The notes under the pieces: generated by a model
Databases searched by the model: none
What the model was told of the DNA's origin: nothing
Seen by the model: the letters and a program-made list of their open reading frames with translations, nothing else
NCBI GenBank assembly: GCA_019925095.2
Contig: CM034406.1
Coordinates: 15,658,388-15,722,387 of the forward strand
DNA from: Dendrolimus kikuchii
Lineage: Eukaryota; Arthropoda; Insecta; Lepidoptera; Lasiocampidae
Reading direction: 5' to 3'
DNA length: 64,000 nucleotides
Position numbers and translations under genes: made by a program
Part shown: piece after piece, positions 1-8,934 of the stretch
How the letters are laid out: every line of letters starts with the position of its first letter
Position numbering within the stretch: the stretch's first letter is position 1

Positions 1-2
1 CC

Positions 3-2126
3 GAGCTCCTCGAGACGCTCGATCGGGACCCTTGGGGGCGTCCGTACCGTGGGGCTCGCAACACGTTGCGGCCTTGCACATCCACGGTCACGGAAACGCT
101 CGAACCCGAGGTGCTCCGGTCGGTTATCGACGGGCTCTTCCCGGATCCGGGAAACTTCACTCCCCCCAGTATGGGTCCACCCGTTCCCGACACTCCCACG
201 GACGAGGAGCCTCACTCCATCTCCGAGGGGGAACTAGACGTTGCCCTGGACCGGCTCCGGGGCAGGAAGACGGCACCGGGACCCGACGGGGTTCCAGGTC
301 GACTCCTCTTCCTGGCCGCTAAACATCTACGCGGCCAGTTGCGGGAACTGTTCGAAGCCTGTATTCGCGCAGGTCGGCTCCCGTCGCAATGGAAGGAGGG
401 TCGTTTGTGCCTGATTCCCAAGGGAGGTCGGCCTCCCAACGATCCGTCCGCCTTCAGGCCCATAGTGCTGCTGAACGAGGTCGCTAAGGTCTTCGAAAAG
501 ATCTTGGCGGAGCGGCTCGTGAAGCATCTCGACACTGTGGAGCCGGGGCTTTCAGAAACGCAGTTCGGGTTTCGGCGGAGGCGCTCCACGATGGACGCCT
601 TCGAGACGCTGCGAACGTCAACGGACGAAGCCGTCCAAGCGAAGGATGTCGTTCTTGCGGTGTCGCTAGACATAGCGAACGCCTTTAACAGCCTCCCTCA
701 TGAGACGATCAGGGAGGGGCTCCGCGCGCATGGAGTCCCCCCGTACCTCACGAGGCTGTTGGGCGCGTACCTGCAGGATCGACATATCCTTTGGGAGGGC
801 GGTGAGTCCGGCAATCCCGAGGTAGGTCGTCGACGCGTCGCGTGCGGCGTTCCACAGGGGTCGGTCCTCGGGCCGATTCTTTGGAACGTAGGTTATGACT
901 GGATCCTTCGGGTTCCGGTCCTACCCGGGGTAGGGCTGATCTGCTTTGCGGACGACACCCTACTCACGGCACGCGCTGCGTCATTTGCGGAATCCGTGGA
1001 CGTCGCTAACGCCGGGTTGGCGATTGTCGTAGATCGAATAGCTAGGCTGGGCTTGAGGGTCTCCCCCGCGAAAACGGAGGCCATCATGTTCCATAGGAAA
1101 TTTCGCAATCCCCCCGCGGACTTGACCGTTTCGGTCCAAGGGGTGGCCATTAGAGTAGGGCCCCAGATGAAATATCTGGGGCTAGTTCTCGATGGGAAAT
1201 GGCTGTTCAAAGCGCACTTTGAGCAGCTAGTTCCCAAACTCGTCAAATCCGCGGGCGCACTCTCGAGGCTGCTTCCCAACGTAGGGGGCCCGGGAGGTGC
1301 GACGCGGAAACTTTACTCTGGCATCCTGAGGAGTATGGCACTGTACGGTGCACCCGTCTGGTCCATTGCACTTCACCGCCACAACAGAACCCTGCTGCAA
1401 CGGGCGCAGCAGGTTCTGGCCGTGAGGACCATACGGGGGTATCGCACAGTGTCGCGGACGGCGGCCACCCTCCTGGCAGGCGATCCGCCCTGGCATCTCC
1501 AGGCGGACGTCCTGACAGTGGTGCGCCGCACCCGGCAGGATGCCCTAGCTAGAGGCCTGACCTTCTGTCAGGTCGAAATCGAGGCGATCAGGAAGCGGGA
1601 AACCGCCTCCATGATCGCCGTCTGGTCTCAAGAGCTCGACAACCCTGCGGCCTATGGCGGCTACACGGTGGACGCAATCAGGCCACAGCTGACGGAATGG
1701 GTCAACCGCACCAGCGGCACCCTGACCTTCAGGACGACACAGATACTTACCGGACACGGATGTTTCGATAAGTATCTGTGTCGCATTGTGGGCTGCTTGC
1801 CTTCCCCGGACTGCCGCCAGTGCGGCGCGCCCGACACGGCGTTACACACGCTTGTCGAGTGCGCCGCATGGGCGCCGCAGCGTTTCGAACTTGAGACGCA
1901 CGTAGGTCCAGTCGACTCGCTCTGCGACTTGGTCAAGGCCATGCTGCAGAGCAGCGACAATTGGGGGGCTGCGGTTACTTTTTGCGAGACAGTAATGTCA
2001 CTCAAGGAGGCCGCAGAACGAGACAGGGAGAGAAGTCCTGCAGCGCGTGCCAATGCGTCTTCTCGAGGTCGCCGGCCTTCAGCTGGCACCCGGAGAGGCA
2101 GGTACGCGCATTACTTCCCTCCCTGA
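3..2126 (+). CDS. R1-clade non-LTR retrotransposon ORF2, reverse transcriptase to C-terminus (5' end off-window)
   Basis: The frame is open from the left edge (position 3) to the TGA at 2124-2126, so the true start lies outside the window. The protein would copy the element's RNA into DNA at a nick made by the element's own endonuclease. Visible parts: a linker of the WGRPYR type at about 33-50, the fingers/palm region at about 280-900, the catalytic FADD box at 945-956, a thumb region, and a C-terminal zinc knuckle C-x2-C-x7-H-x4-C (Cys at 1812, 1821 and 1860, His at 1845). That knuckle near the end is typical of R1-clade LINEs. The upstream endonuclease domain and ORF1 are not visible. No internal stop or frameshift was seen, which suggests a fairly young copy. 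Codon use is G+C-rich, unlike the AT-rich flanks. Clade assignment is from motifs only. Confidence 0.9.
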   Translation, partial: ELLETLDRDPWGRPYRGARNTLRPCTSTVTETLEPEVLRSVIDGLFPDPGNFTPPSMGPPVPDTPTDEEPHSISEGELDVALDRLRGRKTAPGPDGVPGRLLFLAAKHLRGQLRELFEACIRAGRLPSQWKEGRLCLIPKGGRPPNDPSAFRPIVLLNEVAKVFEKILAERLVKHLDTVEPGLSETQFGFRRRRSTMDAFETLRTSTDEAVQAKDVVLAVSLDIANAFNSLPHETIREGLRAHGVPPYLTRLLGAYLQDRHILWEGGESGNPEVGRRRVACGVPQGSVLGPILWNVGYDWILRVPVLPGVGLICFADDTLLTARAASFAESVDVANAGLAIVVDRIARLGLRVSPAKTEAIMFHRKFRNPPADLTVSVQGVAIRVGPQMKYLGLVLDGKWLFKAHFEQLVPKLVKSAGALSRLLPNVGGPGGATRKLYSGILRSMALYGAPVWSIALHRHNRTLLQRAQQVLAVRTIRGYRTVSRTAATLLAGDPPWHLQADVLTVVRRTRQDALARGLTFCQVEIEAIRKRETASMIAVWSQELDNPAAYGGYTVDAIRPQLTEWVNRTSGTLTFRTTQILTGHGCFDKYLCRIVGCLPSPDCRQCGAPDTALHTLVECAAWAPQRFELETHVGPVDSLCDLVKAMLQSSDNWGAAVTFCETVMSLKEAAERDRERSPAARANASSRGRRPSAGTRRGRYAHYFPP

Positions 2127-2541
2127 GTTAGGTTCCGTTTACCGCGGGGGGCCTTTAGCTTGCTAGGAAGAGCAAAGGACCTTCTACCCCCGCACAACGA
2201 AGTGGGGTGTGTTCTCCCAGGGCACACTCCAGGCACTTTATTGCGCTGGATCGGCTGGGCGTAACTATGTTCTAAATCTCAGCCTTTCCAACACATTCAA
2301 AGCGCAGGGTCGTCAGGGAGGAGGGGGTTTTTAGTGGGTATTGGGGTTGCTCGCCCGTGCAGCAACGCTCGGAGTCTTCCACACTATTCTGTGACGTCGA
2401 TCGCGGACGGAGCGCTGCCAAGAGCATACTATTGCTGCAGTGTTATCGCCCCCGACCGACGCGTGTCGTTCCCCTAGCAACGACCCAGTTTGTGCGTAAA
2501 TCGGTTAAGCATTTTCCCTCGCCTCAAAACCAAAAAAAAAA
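2127..2541 (+). mobile_element. 3' UTR and A-rich end of the R1-clade LINE
   Basis: G+C-rich sequence follows the ORF stop and ends in a run of A at about 2531-2540, after which composition switches abruptly to AT-rich. Short blocks (GGGCGTAACTAYGTTCTAA near 2258 and a GGGGGTTTT block near 2323) recur after the broken R1-like copy at 9655-9735, so this is element sequence rather than host gene. A target duplication cannot be judged because the 5' end is off-window. Confidence 0.75.
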
Positions 2542-2978
2542 TTTGTTAAGCGAGAGACACATGATTAACACTAAAAAAGTAACATGTTCAAAAGTAGACA
2601 TTGATAGTATTGACACTGACGATATATCTAATTATAATAATCACAAATTACAAGGCCCGATTTGACAATTAAGAAAGTCAGTAGTAGTTTGTGAAATCAA
2701 AAGAACGTAAATTTGAATAAAATCAACATAATTGAAAGCCAATAACAATTAATTTATTTAATTGGTAATATACATAATTTTTTACTGACATCATATAGTG
2801 TTATAAAACATATTACAATTATTATTTTCCTCCGAATGCCGAAATAATATGCAATTTTTATTATTTCTGTAATGTCGTAGTCATTTATGGTGAAGTCCCA
2901 CAAAAAAAGGTATTAACTCAATTCGATTCAGTAAAAAAAAATATACATCATGTTTAGCCCAAAAAACAATACACAATC

Positions 2979-3046
<68 letters not shown>

Positions 3047-3423
3047 CTAGTGTAAACAAAATGATATATAATATTAGACTGGTAAAATAATAAAAATTTA
3101 AATACATTAATTCTGTTGCGTAGTAAGTGCGTGAAAGGTAATGTGTGGAAAAACTTTTGCGCTCCATTATGTGAGGTTTTTGTGTGACACAAAAAGTAAT
3201 TAACTTAAAATAAATTGAGTGATCTCAGTCGTGTAATTTTTAATCGATTTCTCGAGATAATTGGTTAACTTGGTTAACGATTTGGAGGTTTCAATTCCTA
3301 AAAATGTTATAAGAAGAATTGTCAAATCAGGGATATTACTTTGGGATTAGTATTCACAAACTACTATGGATACTACGTATTTAGTATTCCCATAGTAGAC
3401 AGACTATATTTAGAGTGTGTATG
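2542..3423. other. AT-rich intergenic stretch
   Basis: Apart from the dinucleotide microsatellite annotated separately, I see only AT-rich sequence with no coding frame that resembles a known protein. The short open frames here are ones expected by chance. Confidence 0.6.
2980..3042. repeat. Compound (TA)n(TG)n microsatellite
   Basis: About 18 TA units run from 2980 to 3016 and change directly into about 13 TG units to 3042. A compound tract with a single switch point is usual for microsatellites. Confidence 0.97.
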
Positions 3424-3690
3424 GGCTACGTTCATTAGAGACTCACAACGACCATGTTCACAACTGCCATTTTTCGCGTTCCATTGACTTGCCGGCGTCA
3501 CCATCGTAAACTCAAGTGGAACGGTTATTGACATACATCGTTATGAGCGCTGCGTGAGCGAAAATCATGATGTCGTTAATGACGTTTTTGGCACGACTAT
3601 AATTAATGACCGCGGTCGCTTCGTAGAGCTGTGGAACGGCAGACGGAGCATTTTGGGCGGTGTGATACACTTAACTGCAGGAACGTGCCC
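3424..3690. mobile_element. MITE family A, copy 1
   Basis: About 265 bp, similar along its length to 42992-43258. The ends form imperfect terminal inverted repeats around GGGCTACGTTCATTAG on the left and the complement of GGAACGTGCCC on the right. No protein is encoded. The right end abuts the Harbinger element starting near 3695. A target duplication is not clear, so the superfamily is left open (PIF/Harbinger or hAT are possible). Confidence 0.7.
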
Positions 3691-3694
3691 AGTG

Positions 3695-4612
3695 GGGTAT
3701 ATTACACAGTCAATAATATCACGCGATACTCGTTTTATCACGATAATACTAATGCAATATTGATGGTATCGCAGTATCATGATAATATCGCAGGTTATCC
3801 GGATATTTTGAAATCCACGATACTAAGGGGGCGTGGCTTCAATTTTATTGACAGTGTAAATGCATCGTGATATTTTCTGTCAGTACGTACTCACCACACT
3901 CATCAAAATGACGAACTTAAAAGAGTTTCTTCTTTTATACGAAACATGCTCGTCTCTATGGAACCCTAGAGACAAAAATTATTTGAACACAATTTAAAAA
4001 AATTAAGACATCCGAGAACATATATCATTCCTTTGCACGTGGAAATAACGGCTTCACTTATAACAGCTTCAGAGATAATACAGGAGGTTTTTAAGCATCT
4101 GAAGCTTCTTCCAGTTGCGACGTACCGCAATGTTACGGCAAGTTTTTCTCTCGGCGATATAGCTTGTCTCATATGTGTATCTTGTTTAGTAATATAAGCT
4201 GAAACTAAGTTTAAAAGCTTCTCAAACAAGTCTTCACTCATTATAAAATAATTAGCGTAATCATTCAAATCGTCGCCCAAGAGCATTTCTTGTGTGATGT
4301 TCAAATGAGTGTTTGGATTTAAAACCCAGTCTTTCACCCAACGTTTTCTGCGACGCTTACTTTTCAACGCAAGTGCGAGTACTATAGCTAAAACTGACTT
4401 TCTCCTATTATTCATGATTTCAGAAACACAACTAGATTTCAGTAAAGCACAGAGTACTTTATATATACGGGTACAGTAAAGTCAACGCATTACTGAAGTG
4501 GTAATATTGATGATAATATTGATAAGTGTAATAGCCCACTTCAGTATTTGCGATCTTATGATAATATCGAGATTCCAGTATCACGATATTATTGACTGTG
4601 TATATAATAGGG
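3695..4612. mobile_element. Harbinger-type DNA transposon, internally deleted
   Basis: The ends are inverted copies of one another: ACACAGTCAATAATATC lies at 3704-3720 and its complement at 4586-4602, with weaker matching beyond on both sides. The enclosed minus-strand frame is a HARBI1-like nuclease fragment. At about 0.9 kb the element is far shorter than an autonomous Harbinger element, which normally also carries a Myb-like gene, so this copy is a defective derivative. Confidence 0.7.
3966..4415 (-). pseudogene. HARBI1-like transposase/nuclease, N-terminal fragment
   Basis: The frame begins MNNRRKSV and contains the basic RRRKRWVKDW segment, then a DDLNDYANYFIMSEDLFEKL block, then ITKQDTHMRQAISPREKLA and TLRYVATG. 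This is the characteristic N-terminal order of PIF/Harbinger nucleases. The normal protein is about 350-400 residues. Here similarity stops after roughly 130 residues, with an apparent local duplication (SEAVISEAVIS) and a short unrelated tail, so the DDE catalytic core is missing and no transposase activity is expected. It sits between the inverted repeats of its own element. Confidence 0.8.
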
Positions 4613-4801
4613 ACGCGACATATTGTTCTATACGTACAATTGCTTATACAAATAGCATCCATTTTGAAGGCACACACATAAACATATATCTATCTCGTTC
4701 TTACTCAGCACTGTAACTCGCAGGAAAACAATATAACAGTATTTCAGTGCGTACATAAAGTGGAACATGAATATACGTAAATACCTAATGAGGCCGAAAA
4801 T
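4613..4801. other. Spacer between the Harbinger element and the THAP promoter
   Basis: AT-rich, with no recognisable gene or repeat. Confidence 0.4.
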
Positions 4802-4840
4802 CCGCCATGTTTAGTGCACCAAATGTCATTATCAGTCAGT
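4802..4840 (+). promoter_or_regulatory. Candidate core promoter of the THAP gene
   Basis: CCGCCATGTTTAGTG at 4802-4816 resembles a Pho/YY1-type GCCAT site. It is followed at 4832-4837 by TCAGTC, a match to the arthropod initiator. Transcription from there would give a 5' UTR of about 125 nt before the ATG at 4961. The first block recurs exactly at 7179-7193. The promoter role is inferred from position and consensus only. Confidence 0.4.
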
Positions 4841-4960
4841 GCACCCGGTACTTGTCCTGTCAAAAAGTCGTGGTATAAATGAAAATAACTAATTATCTTT
4901 CAATATTTTGCTTGTGATTTAAAATAATTGAAGCCAAATATAAATAATTACGTCGCAGAT

Positions 4961-6176
4961 ATGTCCGTGTGCAGTGTAATAGGGTGCGGCATAAGAAAAA
5001 CACCAAATCAGTCATCTTTAACCATACACAGGTACGCTGTAAATAACATTAAAAATATTGCTTATTGTTAATGTTTCCGGGAAAATAAAGGAAGATTTTC
5101 ATTATAATTAGCAAGGTTCTTATGTGCAGTTATAGGTCATGAATGGATTTAACTTATTTAACTATATTTTTACGCTTAAATAATGTTAATTTATTAGCTG
5201 GGGTTGTACATTATTTATCGACTTTGATATCGATATAATATGATTGCTTATATAAAATTTCTTATTTTATCATGCTACCCCGCTTAAAACATACAAAAAT
5301 AATAATTAAAACATATTTTATAGGATCCCAAGAAATGAGCGTATAAAGAAAAAGTGGCTGGAAGCCATTGGAATGGAAAATATAAAGCCAAATGCAAAAT
5401 ATATTTATATTTGCTCGCTACATTTTGATGATAAATGTTTCAACAAAACTCTGGATGTGACTCGACTACGAGATGATGCCGTGCCCTTCAAATTTGTAAG
5501 AGTAAGTTAATACTGTATATACTTTTATAGTTAGTATTGATATACTTTTTTTAAATTATATACATATTTTAATACATACATATTATTTTATAACAAAACG
5601 TGCTATAAAAGGATCAAAATTAATATACAAGTTTTGTATGGTGGGACGATGATCAGCAGGATAGTAGTTGGACTGTCGGCTTATTATATAATTCCTGCTC
5701 CGTCTTCGCAGTCGAAGGCCTTAATATGTCTTCTCGTGCCTCTCACACTCATGGAGACTGCTCGTATAATTGAAATTTGTACTTTCACTTTTACCCTTTG
5801 ATATACTTGTTGCTGCTACCTTATTACTGATATGCTAGTTACTAGTTGTAGTCTATGTCATTCTCATTCTATGTAACCATTTTAGAAAAACTTATGGGTT
5901 TTGTGGCTGTGATTCCATCCAAGAAATGTATTTGCCCAATTTGAATAATAATGTCATAATTTAAGCAAATTTTATGAAAAAAATACTGTGGACACAATTA
6001 TTCTAATCTAATATTTCAATATTTTGCAGCGACATGCCAGCCAACATAAAACTGGCATATTAAAAGAAAATCAGTTGGAAACAATTCCTGTTTTGGCCGG
6101 TCCTGACACCTCTACCTTGGTAAATGCTGCACATTTAAGGATTTTGCTGTTCTTTAGCTTCAAGAGAAGATGTTAG
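4961..6176 (+). CDS. THAP-domain protein, 3 exons, 131 residues
   Basis: Exons are 4961-5031, 5324-5501 and 6030-6176, with GT donors at 5032 and 5502 and AG acceptors at 5322-5323 and 6028-6029. Joined phases give one open frame ending at TAG 6174-6176. The THAP zinc module is complete: Cys4, Cys9, Cys54 and His57 (C2CH), Trp35, a proline at 26 and the closing AVPFKF block at 76-81. THAP domains bind DNA in the nucleus and occur in transcription factors and in P-element-type transposases. Residues 84-131 have no recognisable domain, so this is a THAP-only product unless exon 3 is spliced onward: a GT at 6120-6121 is a possible donor. A second donor at 5496 would shift the frame. AATAAA at 6323-6328 suits a transcript end. 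It could be a host gene or a domesticated transposase piece; no catalytic part is visible. Confidence 0.85.
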
Positions 6177-6322
6177 ATTTTGTATATACAGACTCTTTAT
6201 TGTGAAGCTATTGAACCTACTTAGATAAAAGTAATATGCTTTGACATCTTTAGAGGAATAAACCAAAACTGATGGTGTCACTTCTTTGAATTTTGTATTC
6301 CATGTAAAACATCTAAGGTACA

Positions 6323-6328
6323 AATAAA
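6323..6328 (+). terminator. Poly(A) signal of the THAP gene
   Basis: AATAAA lies about 150 nt after the stop codon. Another AATAAA-like site lies near 6258. Assignment is by position. Confidence 0.45.
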
Positions 6329-6607
6329 ACTCATATTATAAACTTATGCCTTTATTAGTTTTACTTTAATAAAAACTATTGTAAATTCGTTAAATTTTTA
6401 ATAATTAAGTGATTTTAGAGCGTAAGTCATAAGGAATGACGTTTTTTATTAAATAAATGTTCTGTAGGTGTTTTGTTTTTTTTTTTATCACGCGGCCCTT
6501 AATAAGTTTAAAATTTGAATCACTCACTTATGATGCAGCGCACCTATCTTGAGGTGCGTTGCGGTAATGTGTTACGGACTTTAGAGTCAGCAACACAATT
6601 AAAATAG

Positions 6608-6860
6608 ATTGTAATAGAGAGGTAAGTAGTCTAAACTACTCCGTCTATTTACAATCTAATTAATCTGTTTTGGATATCAAAATAAGAGTACGTGTTTTTC
6701 ATAGGAAAAACACGTACTCTTATTTTGATATCCAAAACAGCATAGCTAGCTAGCATGCTATCGTTTTATCGCCGACATAAAGCTTCCATCCCTTTCAGGC
6801 ATATACGCAAGTGCGAGCGAGACGGCAACATACGAAACGACGATAAAATTTAGCATGCTA
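6608..6860. repeat. Cluster of three inverted repeats
   Basis: From left to right: AGATTGTAA at 6608 pairs with TTACAATCT near 6649; a perfect 36-bp inverted repeat with a 4-nt loop lies at 6665-6740; and TAGCATGCTA at 6751-6760 pairs with the same palindrome at 6851-6860, extended by TTTTATCG against CGATAAAA. No protein is encoded. The cluster fits stacked foldback or MITE remnants between the THAP gene and the mRpL18 exon. Confidence 0.85.
6665..6740. repeat. Perfect 36-bp inverted repeat with a 4-nt loop
   Basis: The left arm 6665-6700 (starting CTGTTTTGGATATC) is the exact complement of the right arm 6705-6740. The loop is ATAG at 6701-6704. There are no mismatches. Confidence 0.95.
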
Positions 6861-7178
6861 GAGATGGGCAGATGGCACTGTACTACGCCATATGTTTATG
6901 TTTTGTGGTCACTGTGTTGTCAAACAACAACTTTATCAAATCAGTGTAGCAACTTTTAAAAATCGTCATATCGTTTACTTGATAAAGTTGAAACACGAAC
7001 TTGTCTTAGATTTCACACATCTAAATCAAAGTATCTTTGCACATAACAATATACTTACTTCCTATTAAAGTATAAATTCTACAAATAATTAATACTCAAT
7101 AATATTGAAAATAAAATGAGCCAAGGACGTTTATCGATAAAACCTAATAACATTAAAATCTTCTGGACAGCACTAAAA
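6861..7178. other. Intergenic stretch, no gene seen
   Basis: AT-rich sequence. A 28-codon frame starts at ATG 7115 and runs to the TGA at 7199-7201, but it matches nothing I recognise. I looked here for a 5' exon of mRpL18 and found none. Confidence 0.4.
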
Positions 7179-7207
7179 CCGCCATGTTTAGTGGCCAAAT
7201 GACGTCA
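7179..7207 (+). promoter_or_regulatory. Candidate regulatory block: GCCAT motif plus perfect CRE
   Basis: CCGCCATGTTTAGTG at 7179-7193 is identical to 4802-4816. It is followed by GGCCAAA and by TGACGTCA at 7200-7207, the perfect palindromic CRE (CREB/ATF site). It lies about 200 bp before the mRpL18 exon. It may be a promoter or a repeat remnant. Confidence 0.35.
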
Positions 7208-7405
7208 CAGTGGCACGCATTTTTTATTGACGTTTCATTTCCATAGGTTTCCTACTTCATCGGTGCCTGTCTGAAATTTGCAGTACTTTTTTACATATAT
7301 GTGCGTATTACCTATTAGCGTATAACCTAAAAGAAATTGTAGCGTATGAAAGTAATAATTTGCATATTTTTATTTCTAACGAGGATAATATTCTGTACTT
7401 TTCAG

Positions 7406-7757
7406 ATTGGAACTAATATCAAGTGGTCGGACAGTGACAGCTCAAGTAGTACATTTCATAAATGGTCCAGTTATCCAAGCTAAAACTTCTGAGTGGGCAC
7501 TACAAAAACAGCTTTACAGCATCAAAGATACATGTGCATACATAAATTTAGGCAAAGTATTTGCTCAAAGGTGCCTCGAATCGGGAATTACAGAAGTATT
7601 CTGCGACATTAAACGAGTTGAAGGTGGCAAAGTAGAAAAATTACTGAATGAAATAACTAACGCTGGAATAAAACTACAGGAACCAGAAGTTTATAAGAAG
7701 CCAAATCCTTGGGATCAGTTTAGACCTGAAAAACCTTGGGAAATAACTGAAGAATAA
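7406..7757 (+). CDS. mRpL18: Mitochondrial ribosomal protein L18 (uL18m), last coding exon
   Basis: The AG at 7404-7405 is an acceptor, and the exon enters in phase 2 (one base completes a split codon). It encodes about 117 residues to the TAA at 7755-7757. The protein is a large-subunit component of the mitochondrial ribosome. Signature blocks: VTAQVVHFINGPVI, SEWALQKQLY, AYINLGKVFAQRCLESGI, and the C-terminal WDQFRPEKPWE, all typical of insect mRpL18. The N-terminal 60-80 residues, including the mitochondrial targeting sequence and the NRNPRN-like block, must be on earlier exons. I did not find these between 4.6 and 7.4 kb. An M codon at 7407 is only an internal TTG and is unlikely to be the real start. 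AATAAA at 7753-7758 overlaps the stop codon and may be the poly(A) signal. Confidence 0.88.
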
Positions 7758-7821
7758 ATTTTAGAATGATGTGTTTAATTTAGTAAATTAGTAGTTAGTT
7801 CTTTATTGTTTTAATTTAGTA

Positions 7822-8260
7822 ACACAGGTCCACAAAAAAAGTTGTATGTGCTGAGTGTCAGACTGATTTTAAGGCATATTTTTTCTTGCTGAACATGAAT
7901 CTGAAGTCAGAATTGTAGGTCAATGAGAAAATAATTGGGAAAAACCCAAACCTAATTGATAACTGATGTGTATATATAATGCATCCTGTGTTCGCATCAA
8001 GAAGGTCATTCAACAATCATATTCTCTGTGTTCTAGTTTGGTTTCAAAGTATGTAAGCTGAGTTGGCCAGTTTCCGAACCAAACTAAAAAAAAGACTGAA
8101 AAGAGATCTTTATTTTTATTAATGTGGGCTTTTTGGATTTTCTGAATTATTTGCTCATTTAACCCCCAATTCTCAATTCAGATCGTGTTCAGTGGAATAA
8201 ATTATGCCAGAACATCAGTCTGACACCCAGCACACAACTTTTTCTTTTGTGGACCTGTGT
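7822..8260. mobile_element. MITE with ~100-bp terminal inverted repeats
   Basis: The left end ACACAGGTCCACAAAA (7822) is mirrored at the right end TTTTGTGGACCTGTGT (to 8260). Matching continues inward for about 100 bp on each side with scattered differences, for example GTGTCAGACTGAT in both arms. There is no coding frame. It lies just after the mRpL18 stop and may be transcribed as part of its 3' UTR. AATTTA occurs close to both ends, but a clean target duplication is not resolved. Confidence 0.88.
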
Positions 8261-8934
8261 AATTTATATTTAAGCCCAAATTATTCTCTTTCTCTCTAAT
8301 TATCTCAATAATGTTTGTTAGTATTATATAATAAATGCATTTCTACTAGTGATCAGAATTTTCTGAACCAAGAAGATGCATTTATTTTAATTTATATCTC
8401 CAACACATTATTTCACCCCTTCAAATAGTCTTGCAGTCTCATTCTGTGCAAAATAATTGTTCATATGAGCCAGGTTTCTTTATTTCAAAATCCTTTTAGC
8501 TTAACAGCTTATTCATATTTTATGGGAGTTTGTCAAAATTAACTAGTTGTAAGGCAAATTAAGCGTTATCAAAATATATAACCGGCTAATACTAGTCTCT
8601 TCGTGATAATTTGCCTACCGAGTGCAATTTTTAACTTAGGAAAGTCACTACATAATAATAATGCTTCTGGCCGAGTCGAAAGAACATGCGCGAGCACACC
8701 CACAGCCCTGGAGGAACAGCGGAGTGTTTTAGTAGGTATACCAGGCCAATTAGCTATACTTATGGTGAATTCAGAATGCCATGTACGTGGGACACTCGGA
8801 AAGTTCTGTAGAAATAAAAAAACCTTTCTATATGTAAATATTTTTTTATTAAATTATTTCAAAGTACTCTACACCAGTCTCTATACAAAGTTTCATGTGT
8901 CTGAACCAAAGACACCCAGACCAGACCAGCGCCG
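8261..8934. other. Intergenic stretch
   Basis: AT-rich, with no gene that I can support. The 173-codon open frame starting at 8603 is a chance extension into the LINE remnant that follows. Confidence 0.5.

Noticed and set aside
212..2089. Minus-strand and alternative-frame ORFs over the R1-clade reverse transcriptase
   Set aside because: Shadows of the real frame in G+C-rich sequence, with no recognisable domain.
2881..3192. Minus-strand ORFs of 79 and 103 codons
   Set aside because: They run through the TA/TG microsatellite as Thr-His and Ile-Tyr repeats and are a product of the repeat.
6665..6740. microRNA precursor
   Set aside because: A perfectly paired stem with a 4-nt loop is not typical of animal pre-miRNAs, and no conserved mature sequence is recognised.
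7406..7480. Splicing of THAP exon 3 (donor 6120) to the mRpL18 exon
   Set aside because: The phase would read the exon in the wrong frame, reaching a stop after about 25 codons. It remains possible as an alternative transcript but is not a fusion with mRpL18.
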